The notes under the pieces were generated by a model. It was not told where the DNA came from, did not search any database, and was given only the letters and a program-made list of their open reading frames with translations. This document shows, piece by piece, positions 1 through 12,964 of a DNA stretch of 64,000 nucleotides. The DNA is taken from assembly GCA_949775045.1 (NCBI GenBank), contig OX459108.1:14403681-14467680 (forward strand), in the 5' to 3' direction. Position 1 is the first letter of the stretch, and each line of letters begins with the position of its first letter. Origin of the DNA: Metridium senile (Eukaryota > Cnidaria > Anthozoa > Actiniaria > Metridiidae). The translations under genes and the position numbers were made by a program.

Positions 1-85
1 AATACCAATTGGCGGGACTCGGACCCAAGGTTTCGGCTTTCTAGTCCAATGTGCATGTTAACCACTTCACCATAAGGACTAATAG
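1..85 (-). repeat. tRNA-derived SINE head or tRNA pseudogene (truncated by window edge)
   Basis: On the minus strand an A-box-like TGGTGAAGTGG and a B-box-like GGTCCGAGTCC are about 40 nt apart, with a CTAGAAA anticodon-loop-like segment. The would-be acceptor ends do not pair, so it is not a working tRNA gene. Confidence 0.55.
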
Positions 86-113
86 GGGTCGCTATCCATG
101 AATGCCAACCTCT

Positions 114-330
114 AAAAATCGATCCACTGTAAAGGTCGAGTTAAATCGATCCACTGTAAAGGTCGGGTTAAATCGATCCACTGTAAAGGTCAGATTAAAT
201 CGATCCACTGTAGAGGTCGGATTAAATCGATCGACAGTAGAGGTCGGATTAAATCGATCGACAGTAGAGGTTGGATTAAATCGATTGACAGTAGAGGTCG
301 GATTAAATTGATCCACAGTAGAGGTCGGAT
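114..330. repeat. 27-bp minisatellite, 8 copies
   Basis: Units of AAATCGATCCACTGTAGAGG-type sequence with a few substitutions. The period is a multiple of three, which keeps frames open without being coding. Confidence 0.92.
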
Positions 331-526
331 TCACGAGGTTCGACCACATGGTCGTTTTAATGGTTGGTTGCTATTGAGTTGTCTGTACTTTACATCACAG
401 GGTAGTACATTTGGACAAGAATGGCTCCCTTATCAGGTTCGGTGCGTGTATACTCCAGGTCAAAGGATTTCTTTAGCTCATTCTCAACCTCGATGCTGTG
501 TGATGTTAGTCTTCCTCGCAGCCATG

Positions 527-571
527 TCGGGCTTCCTGTGTCGCGTTTAGGGAGGGACACAGGAAGCCCGA
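527..571. repeat. 16-bp perfect hairpin
   Basis: TCGGGCTTCCTGTGTC pairs with its exact complement across a 13-nt loop. Related, less perfect pieces occur near 11390-11520 and 35320-35365. Confidence 0.7.
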
Positions 572-688
572 TACTAAAAACAGCTTTGAGGGAAACTATA
601 GTGTGATATGTTCAGAATTTATTTATATAATATAAAATGGTGATGGTATTGGTGTTAATGATGATTATGCTTATTATGGTGGTGATTA

Positions 689-1025
689 CCCGGAGGTACT
701 CCCTTTACAAGTGGTAGGGGTGATCGGCGGAGGTTTTGAAAACGACCCCTAAAATTAAAGGTACGCACAGATAAAAATAACTGATAAAACCTTGCTGATT
801 TCAACCCCTAAAAGGTACAGCTGTGCGATGTTCTTGCCAGACAAGCTTACTTTTAGAAACAAAGCAGAGTAAAAATGACCCTTACAGGTACGGAGTCATG
901 TTACGTAACTGAATTTTGAGCCAGAACCCTAAAGGACCCTAAAAGGTACGCACAGGGAATATTTTTTAACCCTAAAAATTACGCCGATCACCCCTACCAC
1001 TTGGGCATAGCGGGTACCCCCGGGG
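689..1025. mobile_element. Fold-back element, family A
   Basis: Inverted ends read CAAGTGGTAGGGGTGATCGG and its complement, with C/G-rich tips. Internal pieces resemble TACCTTTTAGGGT. A second, oppositely oriented copy lies at 25921-26187. Confidence 0.75.
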
Positions 1026-1259
1026 ATGATTATAACCACGATAACGGTGACGTTGGTAATGTGTTGGTGCTCTGATTATGATCAGTATACGAGTACATGC
1101 AGCCATCTTTTTCTCATTTCATTCTCGTTCAATGTCCACAAATTATATAACACTGTATCGAAGCTAGGTCTAAGCTATAGAACACTTTTCATTGGAGTAT
1201 TCTACTATTTTTATACTACATTATCCCTTTCTTTATCTTAACATTACAACTATTTTTAG

Positions 1260-1441
1260 GACTGCATCGAGGAGATGGAAGGATCCGAGCCAATGATTCA
1301 AGAATCTATTCGTCTGGGAAATGATCTTCTAGAAGACGATGAGGTCGATGAGAAGGACAAGGAAACAATACGAGTATATATCAGAAGTTTGCAGATAAAG
1401 TTGAGGAGAATTCAAGATGAAGCTGACCACGAACAAGAGAG
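1260..1441 (+). CDS. Exon 1: 182-bp helix B/C cassette
   Basis: Acceptor TTTTTAG, donor GTGCGT. Starts on a codon boundary and ends after two bases of an Arg codon. Encodes DCIEEMEGSEPM... to ...DHEQER. There is no plausible initiator context and the exon begins mid-repeat, so the gene continues upstream. Helix C lacks the usual Trp. Confidence 0.88.
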
Positions 1442-4400
1442 GTGCGTCATTAATTATGGTTAAAAAACTCATTAATAATTCATGAGAAATTGACAAAAGA
1501 AATCGTAACCGTGACGAGTGTTTTAAATCCTGATAAAACACTCCTGCTCGTTTACTTAATAATACAAAGACCACAGGCAACCCAACTATTCTATCTGAGG
1601 ATTTTTTTGAAATTAAAAAACGATTTAAAATAATTTAGACTGTCTGTGAAAAGACCAGTACCAAGTTCTTCATATTTCTATTGTTTATTGATGTTTCCAT
1701 TCCATGATTGATCACGTTCTGTGATAAATACAAAATATTAATATATGACATGCTATCGAGGCTTAACCTGGCCGAAATACAGGATCTGCTGATCAGTGTA
1801 GATGCTACACTGAGAATGGTTGGATACGACTAATCAATGAATGATGATTGTTTTAGGGCCGACAAGATCATTCAAGACAAATTCCCGCGTAAAACAGATG
1901 AAGAATTGATAACACTTGAAGAGGTTAGATATATTTAGGGGGCTTTTATTTATTAGTGTATGGAGGGGGGGGGCACGTCACCTGTTGTCTTTTCCAAATG
2001 TTACGCAGCCCCCTCCCCCCCCCCCTCCCACACACACATACACTTTTCATGGTTGGTAAAAAATGGTAAAAAAAGATCATAACCGTCACCACCCCACCCC
2101 CCAATATTTGCCAGGTCATTACTCAAGCTGCATACAATTACTTTAGTAACCCCCCCCCCCCCCCCCCCCTATAGAGCTTCCGAAAATAACATGACCACCC
2201 CTCAATATTGCCGACTACACCAATACACTAATAAATGAAAGACCCCTTATTTCTGTTTTTGATGTTGTTTCTTAGAAATGTTCTCTTCAACTATTACTTT
2301 TGAGCAACAGTGTTCAATATGAAATACAGAAAAGTCTTCGCATTTTTCAGCTGACATATTCATTATCAAAATAAGTTTTATTAATAACCTTTTGGTTAAT
2401 CAATTATGTTATCGTTCACTAACGAATTACTATGTTATTGCTTTGTTATCAGCCAATCATGGAACAGTACGCGGCAAGAGGAGACTGGGACATGCCTAAC
2501 ATGGATGAGGAACACGAACAGTCAGTATACTACTGTACACTCCATTTGTTTGTTCGTTTGTTTGTTTGTTTGTTTTTCTGTCTGTTTGTTTGTTTGTTTG
2601 TTTTGTTTGTTTTGTTTGTTTTGTTTGTTTTGTTTGTTTGTTTTGTTTGTTTGTTTTGTTTGTTTGTTTTGTTTGTTTGTTCGTGTGTTTGTTTGTTTGT
2701 TTTGTTTGTTTGTTTGTTTTGTTTGTTTGTTTGTTTGTTTGTTTGTTTGTTTTGTTTGTTTGTTCGTGTGTTTGTTTGTTTGTTTTGTTTGTTTGTTTTG
2801 TTTGTTTGTTCGTGTGTTTGTTTGTTCGTGTGTTTGTTTGTTTGTTTGTTTGTTTGTTTGTTTTTCTGTCTGTTTGTCTGTTTGTTTGTTTGTTTGTTTG
2901 TTTGTTTGTATGTTTTGTTTGTTGGTTTTGTTTGTTTGCTTGTTTGTTTGTCCGTGTGTTTGTTTGTCTGTTTGTTTGTTGTTGTTTTTTTCTTGTTTAT
3001 ATCTCTCTTGGTCGGTCGCTCCTTACAATTTATTTTAAACATTTTATTTCTTTACTCATGCTATTTCAATATTAAAACATTTTCTTGTTTTATCTCTCAG
3101 AGTACCCCATTCGCCACTGCGAGTCGATTCAGTTGATAAAACCATCCATCTGAAGGTAAAATTAGCAAATCACTATTCTAATTCAATGACCAGAATCTTT
3201 TTAGTCCAGAGTCAGCAAATCACCAGTCTAATTCAATGACAAGAGTCTCCATAGTCCAGAGTCTCCATAGTCCAGAGTCACCATAGTCCAGAGTCAGCAA
3301 ATCACTAGTCTAATTCAATGACCAGAGTCTCCAGAGTCCAGAGTCAGCAAATAATTAGTCTAATTCAATAACCAGAGTCTCCATAGTCCAGAGTCAGCAA
3401 ATAATTAGTCTAATTCAATAACCAGAGTCTCCAGAGCCCAGAGTCAGCAAATAATTAGTCTAATTCAATAACCAGAGTCTCCATAGTCCAGAGTCAGCAA
3501 ATAACTAGTCTAATTCAATAACCAGAGTCTCCAGAGTCCAGAGTCTCCATAGTCCAGAGTCACCATAGTCCAGAGTCAGCAAATCACTAGTCTAATTCAA
3601 TGACCAGAGTCTCCAGAGTCCAGAGTCAGCAAATAATTAGTCTAATTCAATAACCAGAGTCTCCATAGTCCAGAGTCAGCAAATAATTAGTCTAATTCAA
3701 TAACCAGAGTCTCCAGAGCCCAGAGTCAGCAAATAATTAGTCTAATTCAATAACCAGAGTCTCCATAGTCCAGAGTCAGCAAATAACTAGTCTAATTCAA
3801 TAACCAGAGTCTCCAGAGTCCAGAGTCAGCAAATAACTAGTCTAATTCAATAACCAGAGTCTCCATAGTCCAGAGTCAGCAAATAATTAGTCTAATTCAA
3901 TAACCAGAGTCTCCATAGTCCAGAGTCAGCAAATAACTAGTCTAATTCAATAACCAGAGTCTCCAGAGTCCAGAGTCAGCAAATCACTAGTCTAATTCAA
4001 TGACCAGAGTCTCCATAATCCAGAGTCAAATATAGTGATTAAAACATCTATTATATCAATCTTGTTGGCGATTGCATGTAAATAGCTGTTGTTGAAAAGC
4101 TTTTATGGGAACATCTATTAAAGATATGTTAAATATTTAAAATTATGTTAAACCAGACCAAACACGTTTTATATTAACGTCGATTTGTAGGCTAATTAAA
4201 GTGTTATTATCCTTGCAGTTTGTTGAGAAAGGTCCACAAAAGGAATACGTCATGACAATGGAAGATACAAAAGACAGGTGAGGTTGTTTATGTTTAAAAA
4301 GTCCAAAATGGCAAACCGCTGGTTGGTAAATAAGAAAAACTCCGATAAAGAACCCATAGTTTCTAGGTTTCATATTGATTTAATCTCTAATGTTTTTTAA

Positions 4401-4521
4401 CTTTTTATTTAGACCTGGACAACAAGAGCCTGTCGACGAACAGGTAAAATAACTGATTGTTTGAAAATAATGAGGATGATGAGGACGAGGATAAGGATGA
4501 TGGTCATGCTACGTTGATGAA

Positions 4522-4609
<88 letters not shown>

Positions 4610-6219
4610 GTAATTTTGAAGATCGGATAATCGATGTTGGTGATAATAATGATGGTGATGGTGATGATGATGATGATGATGATGTTGTTGTTGATGATGA
4701 TGATGATGATGATTATGATGATAATTTTGAAGATGATAATGAGATGTTGGTGATAATGAGGATGGTGATCGTTGTGATGGTGATGATGATGATGATGATG
4801 ATGATTGTGATTGTGATGGTAATTTTGAAGATCGGATAATCGATGTTGGTGATAATAATGATGATGATGAAGATGATGTGATGAAGATGTTGTTGTTGAT
4901 GATGATGGTTATGATGTTAATTTTAAAGATGATAATGGGTGATGATGATGTGATGCTTATGATGGTAAACGTGCAGATGATAATAATGATGATGATGATG
5001 ATGATGATAATGATGATGATTGGTATGGTAACTGATGATACCAAAATGTATTGTTATAGTTCCATGTGAGTCATCGAGACAAACCAGACTGGGATTTGAA
5101 CTTCTCAGATGGCGAGCAAGAAGATGAAATTACTCACGCAACAGTAAGATCTCTTGAATTCCAGCCACTAGTAAACACCGTCACTAATGTATTTTCATTA
5201 TTATATTCTAGTCTGATCGAGACCTACCACAGGACTATTTTGACAACTTACACGAGGACATGACACCTGAAGAAAGGTGAGAAGAACGTTGCTGTTGACG
5301 ATGATGATGATGATGATAAATATGTTGGTGATGATGATAATGACAATGCTGCAGTTCCTGATGCTGATGATAATGATGATGGTTATGATCATGACGATGA
5401 TGATGATGATGATGATAACAATGATAATGATGATAGTGACGATGCTGCAGTTGCTATTGCTGCTGATAATGATGATGGTTATGATGATGTTGATAATGAT
5501 GATAACAATGATAATGATGTTGATAATGATGATGGTGACGATGCTGCAGTTGCTATTGCTGCTGATAATAATGATGATTGTTTATGAAGATGATAATGAT
5601 TATATTACAGTGATAATGAAAATGGGTACCATGATTATGGTGATGATGACGATGCTGCTGTTGATATGAATTTTAATGATGTTAATGACGATCATAATGA
5701 GGATGATAATTATCGATTACAATGAATCGATAGTGGTGATGATGTTGTACGTCATAAATACAAAATGCGAAACTTGCAGTCAGGTTCCGTGTTTGTTCAA
5801 TTATACAATATTTTGTCTCTGACTTTACGTTTCTATCAAAACGTTTCAACTTTTACTACAGTATTCATCAGTTAAATCTCTTGTTGGAACCTACCAACTC
5901 AGTCTTCAAGTAATCCAATGTTTTTATTTGCAGGAGACGCGCAAAGAAGGATCGCAAGATGAGAGACTGGCAGAAATGGAAGCATCAACTAGATGATCTT
6001 ATTGCTCGTCTTAATGCAAAACTGAAAAGAGCCAAGTCCACAGATGGTCCTCAGGACTGGATGACAATCAAGGAACAGAAAGACGAGGCTGAGGTAACCG
6101 GCTGATACCTTATTGTTATTATCATAATAGTTTTCATCGTTATTGACATTATTATTTGTTACTATTATGATTATAAACATCACAATAATCATCATCACTA
6201 CCATCAATAGTCACCCTTG

Positions 6220-6250
<31 letters not shown>

Positions 6251-9200
6251 TCACAACAACGACATTACCATCACCGGCCATCTTCATCGTCATCGTCATC
6301 AAAATCTTCATCATCAACATTGTAATCATCATCATCACCATCATCAACAACAACAACTTCACGATCATCAATTTCAGATTCATCATCATCATGCAGTATT
6401 TTCGTCATCCTTCACCCCCTCGTCGTCATCATCATTGACCATCATCATCATTATTAACATCTTCATCACCACCGATCACCATTTTAATCCCCATTTTATG
6501 TTTTTAGGATTGTAAAGAAGAAATCGAAGAATCAGAACCAATGATCCGAGAAGCTTTCGATCACTGTGACGATCTTCTTGACGATCCTGATCTAAGTGCA
6601 GCAGAGAAACAAGAAATCGAGAACTACGTTGCTGATGCACAGATCAAGATACGAAACATCCATAAAGACGCTGCTGATGAGGAAGAAAGGTATCAAATGT
6701 TATTGGAATTTCATTCTCTAGGTATCTTTGTGTCATTGTTTGTCATTTGCCAGGTGCCACAAATGGTTGCGTTTTGCTGGAAATTGTCATTTTTTGTATT
6801 AGTGGTATTTATACTGCTGTACTGTTATTGTTTTCGTTGGTGGTAATTATGACTTTCATAGTATCTTCTATTACTTTTTGCTGGAAATGGCGCTGTCATT
6901 TCTGGTATTAGTGGTGTTTATGTTTCTGTAACTATTACTGTTGCTTTTGTTGGTAGTGTTTTCTTGGTATCTTTAATTTTTGCGGTAAATTACATTGTCG
7001 TTGCCGGCATTGGTGTTGATGCCGCTGTTCTATTGTTGTTTCTGTTGGTGATAGTATTTTCATAGTATATTATTTCCTATAACTTGCACTGTGGTTACTG
7101 TAGAAATATGGTTAAATATTGTGAACAGCTTATGGTTTTACTTTTATAATTTTTGGTGTGTTGTAGTTGCTGTCTCTGTTTTCGTCGATGTTATAGCTAG
7201 TTTTCAATCTAAGGAATGATGCGATTTTTGTCTTGTCTTTTATTAGACTTCATATTTTATGGATCAATACACCACACCCTAAACATGTCGAAGTAGACCA
7301 CGAACGTATTGCTCCAGAACAGGTAATAGATGAATCGTCCGTCTGTATTATGATAATCATCTTTAATATCACCATCATTATCGTCGTCTTCATCATCATC
7401 ATTACCATCATAATCTTCATCATCATTATTACCATCGTCGTTACCATCGCAATCATCATCATTATCATCATCATTACCACCATCATGACTATCATAATCA
7501 TCATTATCATAATCATCATTATCACAAACAACATCACCATCATTATCATAATCAGCTGCAGTAGCATTATTATCATCGTCATCATCATTACTTTCATAAT
7601 CATTATCACCAACATCATCACCATCATAATCATATGACCATCATCACCACCACCATCACCATCACCATCACCATCACCATCACCATCACCATCACCATCA
7701 CCATCACCATCACCATCACCATCACCATCACCATCATCATCATCATCATCATCATAATCACCATCATTCTCTTCTCCCTTCCTGTACACAATTTCGTCCT
7801 TCATCACTATTTTCTTAATAACTCTTCTCGTTTCGATTTACCAGCCTATCTACCAACAGTATTCACAACGTGGTGGTTTTGACTTTGACTTCGAAGATGA
7901 TCGACAGCATGTTGACGAGGACATCCAGAAAGAGGTGAGCCATTTTGTCACTATAGTTACCTTGTTCGTTTGTCCTCTTATGGAACTTTCCTTTGCTTGT
8001 TCTTTACATTGATAGTTAGCTTGCTAACTGGCTAGCTTTTGTTGCATGCACGTTAGTAGCGTTAGTACTATTAGTAGTTAATGTCTTTATTTCTTCATCT
8101 AGCGCAAACACAGAGGAGAGTTTGAGCTTCATTTTGATGACGATGACGACACTGCTAAGGTAACTTTTACTAATCAATCGTTATTGTGTCTACGTCACTT
8201 AAAGTGCATATGACATGAAATTTTTTGTGGTGGTTTCTAGAAGAAAGATAGGTGCTAAATACGATTCCCATATCGAAATCACGATTAAAAGAACCAAGAA
8301 CCATTTTATATGGTGGTATAGGGTTAGCGTTGCAAACAATATGACGTCACAAGGCCTAGTCACATGTTCATTTGGTCGCGCACTGAAGGTATTTTTCAAA
8401 GCATATAGCATGATTAATGAAAACATATTTGTAAGCGCTAATTTCGTTTTGAAATTGTGCTATATGCCTTGAAAAATGACCGTTGACTAGGCCTTGTGAC
8501 GTCATATTGTTTGCAACGCTAACCCTATACCACCATATAAAATGGTTCTTGGTTTTTGGTGATTTCGATATCAGAATCGTATTTAGCACCTTTCCTTTTT
8601 CTTGAAACGACCACAAAAAATTTCATGTCATATGCACTTTAAACAGGGCTCGAAATAGCTGCCTTCCAATGGCCAAATGCCAGCCCAAAGTTAAGGTTTC
8701 ACAGGCAAAAATACTTATGAACTGCCAAATAGATAATGAGATTAAAGTCAAAATTTCAAGTACTGGAAAGCATCTTTCTATATATGTCTTCAAATTTCGT
8801 TTGAAAGTGATAATTGATTATTCGCTTCTTAAAGTAAATAATGGTAATGCGTTCCACAAGGTCGGCGTACAAACCGAAAAAGCACGGCCTCCATAGTTTT
8901 TGGTTTTGAACTAAGGAGTTGAAAGAAGTAGTTTGTTACTTGATCGTAGAGTTCTGTTCGACCCGGTTTCTGTAGAGTGAGCTGTAAGTGCTTATGTCAC
9001 ATAAATGTATTACAGTAGCGTCCTACGGTTTTTGATATTTATGTAATACACTCTAAACTTCCCTTCAATCTGATTATTTTTCTTGACGTAGGAAAAGAAC
9101 AAACAGTTGGCGCATAGCTATATCTCAATATTGTGGGATGATCTCACTCCTGAACAAAGGTTGGTGACTGAAGGAATGACTGATTAACGAACTGACAACT

Positions 9201-12200
9201 GAATGGATGACTGACTGACTGACTGACTGACTGACTGACTGACTGACTGACTGACTGACTGACTGACTGACTGACTGACTAATTAACAGACAGACTGACT
9301 GACTGACTGACTGACTGACTGACTGACTGACTGACTGACTGACTGACTGATTAACGAACTGACAACTGACTGGCTGACTGACTGACTGACTGACTGACTA
9401 ATTAACAGACTGACTGACTGACTGACTGACTGACTGACTGATTAACGAACTGACAACTGACTGGCTGACTGACTGACTGACTAATTAACAGACTGACTGA
9501 CTGATTAACGGACTGACTGACTGAATGAATGAATGAATGACAGACTGGTTGAAATAATAAATGAATGAATCAATGGATGGATAGATGGATGAATGAATGA
9601 ATAAGTTACTGTTTAACTGACTGACAGATTGACTGACTGACTGACTTAATTTCTGTGCATTTCAGAGATGAAGCTAGGAAGGCAGAAAAGCTTGAAAACT
9701 GGCGACGATGGCAAGACAGACTGAATGGATTTTTAGAGAGGCAGCAAAAGCAACTAGATAGTGTATCTGAGGTTGAGTCTCCCCCCGATAGACGAGCTGT
9801 TTTAGAACTTCTACATGAAGCTACGGTTAGTCAACGTTTTTGTCTTCTTTTTTTTATTATAACCGATGTTTTTAGGCTATTCCTTAAGATCCTTATATCC
9901 TTCCTTCCTTCCTTCCTTCCTTCCTTCCTTCCTTCCTTCCTTCCTTCCTTCCTTCCTTCCTTCCTTCCTTCCTTCCCTTTCTTTCTATTCTTTTGTCCTT
10001 CCTTTCTAACAGCTAACCAATGTACGCTACAAACTCTTAAACTTCCACCATCAACCATATATAAAACTGTAATTTTCTGGTTTAATTGTCATAGGAATGC
10101 AAAGAAGAGATCGAAGATTCGAAACCACGTGTTATGCATGCTGTGGAATGCGCCAATGAACTATTACAAGATGATGAGCTTACTGACAGTGAGAAAGATG
10201 AAATCAAACAGTACGTACAAGACCTTGAGGAAAAATTACAGGACATTTACAGTGGTGCTTGTGATGAGGAAGACAGGTAAGATATATCAATAATAACGAT
10301 GATGATGATAACGATGATGATGACGATGGTGTTGATAATAGTCATGATGGTGATTGATAATTATTAAATAAATAAATAAATCACTTTTTTTAACGTCTTA
10401 ATGTATTTAGCCAGTGGCTAATTGTGGAGACTCAGACTCACTACCTCTACGTTGAATATTATACAACTCTGCTCACATGTTCATTTTTGCGGAGGGAGGA
10501 AAACCGGATAACCCGGAGAAAAACCCTCGTGGCATAGGAGAGAAGAAGACATCAAACAAACTAAACTCACTTATAATTCATGACGCCGGGGCTCGAACCA
10601 GCTGGAACACAGCGGTGAGAGGTGCGCGGTAAACCATTACGTCACCCATGCCACCCATGCCACCCATGCCACCCACTAATGATGCAAAACGATGACAAAT
10701 ATTTTATTTATTGACTTTATTCTCAGACTAAATGAGTTACTGGAGAAATACCCCAGAACAGAAGACGACTCAAAGAAACTTGTCGATGAAGAGGTAGAAT
10801 ACGAAAATCGTTATTAACTAAACCAACTAGAGTAAAAATTCTTTACCTATAAAGGCAATTCTTCTCACAAAGTTCATTTGTGTGTGAAAACAGTTGTAAA
10901 ATGATAAATGGTAAAATAAAAATTATCAATAGTTAATATATAATATTTTTTTCCGGGCTTCTATTATTGCAATTTCTTTAATTAAACACTCGTATTTTCC
11001 ATATTTTCAGTAGTGAAGATATGTAAAAATTTATGTACCAAATGTCCCGTATGTACGCGCGCGTACAATTTTTTTTAAATCTTTTTTGTTTATATTGCGC
11101 TCGCTCGTAAAATTTTGTTTTCACTATGGCCACTCGAAAATGAAATTCACATCTTCGCGCCACCGTATAATATCCTCTATATATAATCATTAATAATAAA
11201 TAAATAATAAGTCCAATTTTCTTGTAGTTTCACGCCGATCATCGTGAACGACCACACATCGAGCTTGACTTTGGTGATCATCGTGAGGGTCAACCTGATG
11301 AAGTCGTCCACGCCATGGTAAGGAATATATTAGTTGATTAGTTGGCTTATCATTAGCCTCCTCCGCAGGCATCTCTTATATCTCTTTTCATCGGGCTTCC
11401 TGTGGCGAGGGAGGGGGACAGGCAAAGAGAAAGAAGAAGAGGAGAAGGTCTCGCCTATCCTTTTTCTCGCCTAACTAGCGCCTAGTCCCTCTCTAGAAGC
11501 AGCACAGGAAACCCTAATCAAAATTAGATCACAGAGACGCCTTTGGAGCAGGCTAGCTTATTATCTCGCCAGTATTGCAGCACCAGTCGAAAACTGCGTT
11601 TTGGTTGGCCCTTCTAATACAGTAGCGCTATTGTTTAGTTAGGTTTAGGGAAATAGTCCTTTTCACAGTTCCGTTCAGTGACTACGAATAATAGTTGCAA
11701 GTCGAGGTTCGCGTTGTTGCGCATGATAAATTATAGTTTGATATGCGCAACAACGCGAACCTCGACTTGGAACTATTATTCGTGGTCACTGAACGGAACT
11801 GTGGAAGGACTATTGTTTGAAAAGACTTTATTGTTTTTTAAACCAATCCTAAACGATGTTTCGACTCTATTGTTTTTTAAACTAATCCTAAACGATGTTT
11901 CGACTCTATTGTTTTTTAAACCAATCCTAAACGATGTTTCGACTCTTGTTTTTTAAACCAATCCTAAACGATGTTTTGATTTGGTGCTGGATTGCCCTAT
12001 CTCGCTGGTGCCGGTGTGGTTGTCGGTTTAACTAAGTTTTTTTGATTCAATGATTTCAAATTTCATTCCAGTTTAAGCCATCACAGCCCATCCATGATTA
12101 CATATGGGAATTGCACGACGATCTTGACCTCGACCAAAGGTAACAAACTACTTGAAAGTAATGTAATGTAAAAAATGCAAAATGTAGAAATTATGTAGAG

Positions 12201-12929
12201 ATATGTAAAATTATGTGGAATGAAACTATTTAAAAAGGGACTACTTCGCTTTGATTTCCTTTGAATTGTTTGTTTATTTAGTTTTATTATTTTATTAATA
12301 CTTTTTACTGTACCCCAGTTTCACATTATCTAGCACCGCTGACTATTTGACAAATGGCGCATTCGCACGTGGAAAGCCTAAATGCTCCAGTTTCATGTTA
12401 TCTAGCACCGCTGTACAATTTGACTAGAGACGCATTTGAACAAGGATAATCTCGATTCGTGGTTAATTCAAATGAATTTTCTATTGTTTAGCGGTAAAAT
12501 TTTCACGTGCTTGGCTTGAAATTTGTGAATGTTTTTTCAAGAAATCGAGGTTTAGCCTGTGCAAACGCGGTACTAGATAACGTGAAACTATAGTATTGAG
12601 AGTGTATTTAGAGTTTTCAATAGGGTTTTCTATATGTTTTGTTTGATTTATCTGTTTTTCTCTTCGAAGGCACGAGGTAGAAAAAAGAGAGAAACTTGGT
12701 AGATGGCGAAACTGGAAGAACAACCTTGATGACATGCTACGTCATATGAACAGGAGATTAGACAGGGTCAAGGAAACACCTAAAAATAGAGATGACATCA
12801 TTGAACAGAGGGATGAAGCTAAGGTACCGTGTTTCTTGTTACTTGAATTGATGGCAATGATGACCGCTGACAATGATGATGATGATATATTTGAATATTA
12901 TATAGAAAATTGCGCAATATAAGTAATAA

Positions 12930-12964
<35 letters not shown>

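Noticed and set aside
1..85. Functional tRNA gene with an AGA anticodon on the minus strand
   Set aside because: A- and B-box-like motifs are present, but the acceptor stem halves do not pair and the T-stem is imperfect, so it is a remnant.
2406..3136. Long open frames rich in Phe/Val/Cys/Leu (and Thr/Asn/Lys on the other strand)
   Set aside because: They only translate the TTTG microsatellite; every phase is open because the repeat lacks stops. The true exon 3 ends at 2520.
3160..4030. CRISPR-like regular repeat array
   Set aside because: Units are contiguous and similar throughout with no unique spacers, and the context is a eukaryotic intron. Also applies to 50111-50766 and 28721-29460.
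8215..8616. Small genes on both strands sharing the peptide NHFIWWYRVSVANN
   Set aside because: The shared peptide arises because the two arms of the fold-back element are inverted copies; no independent gene evidence.
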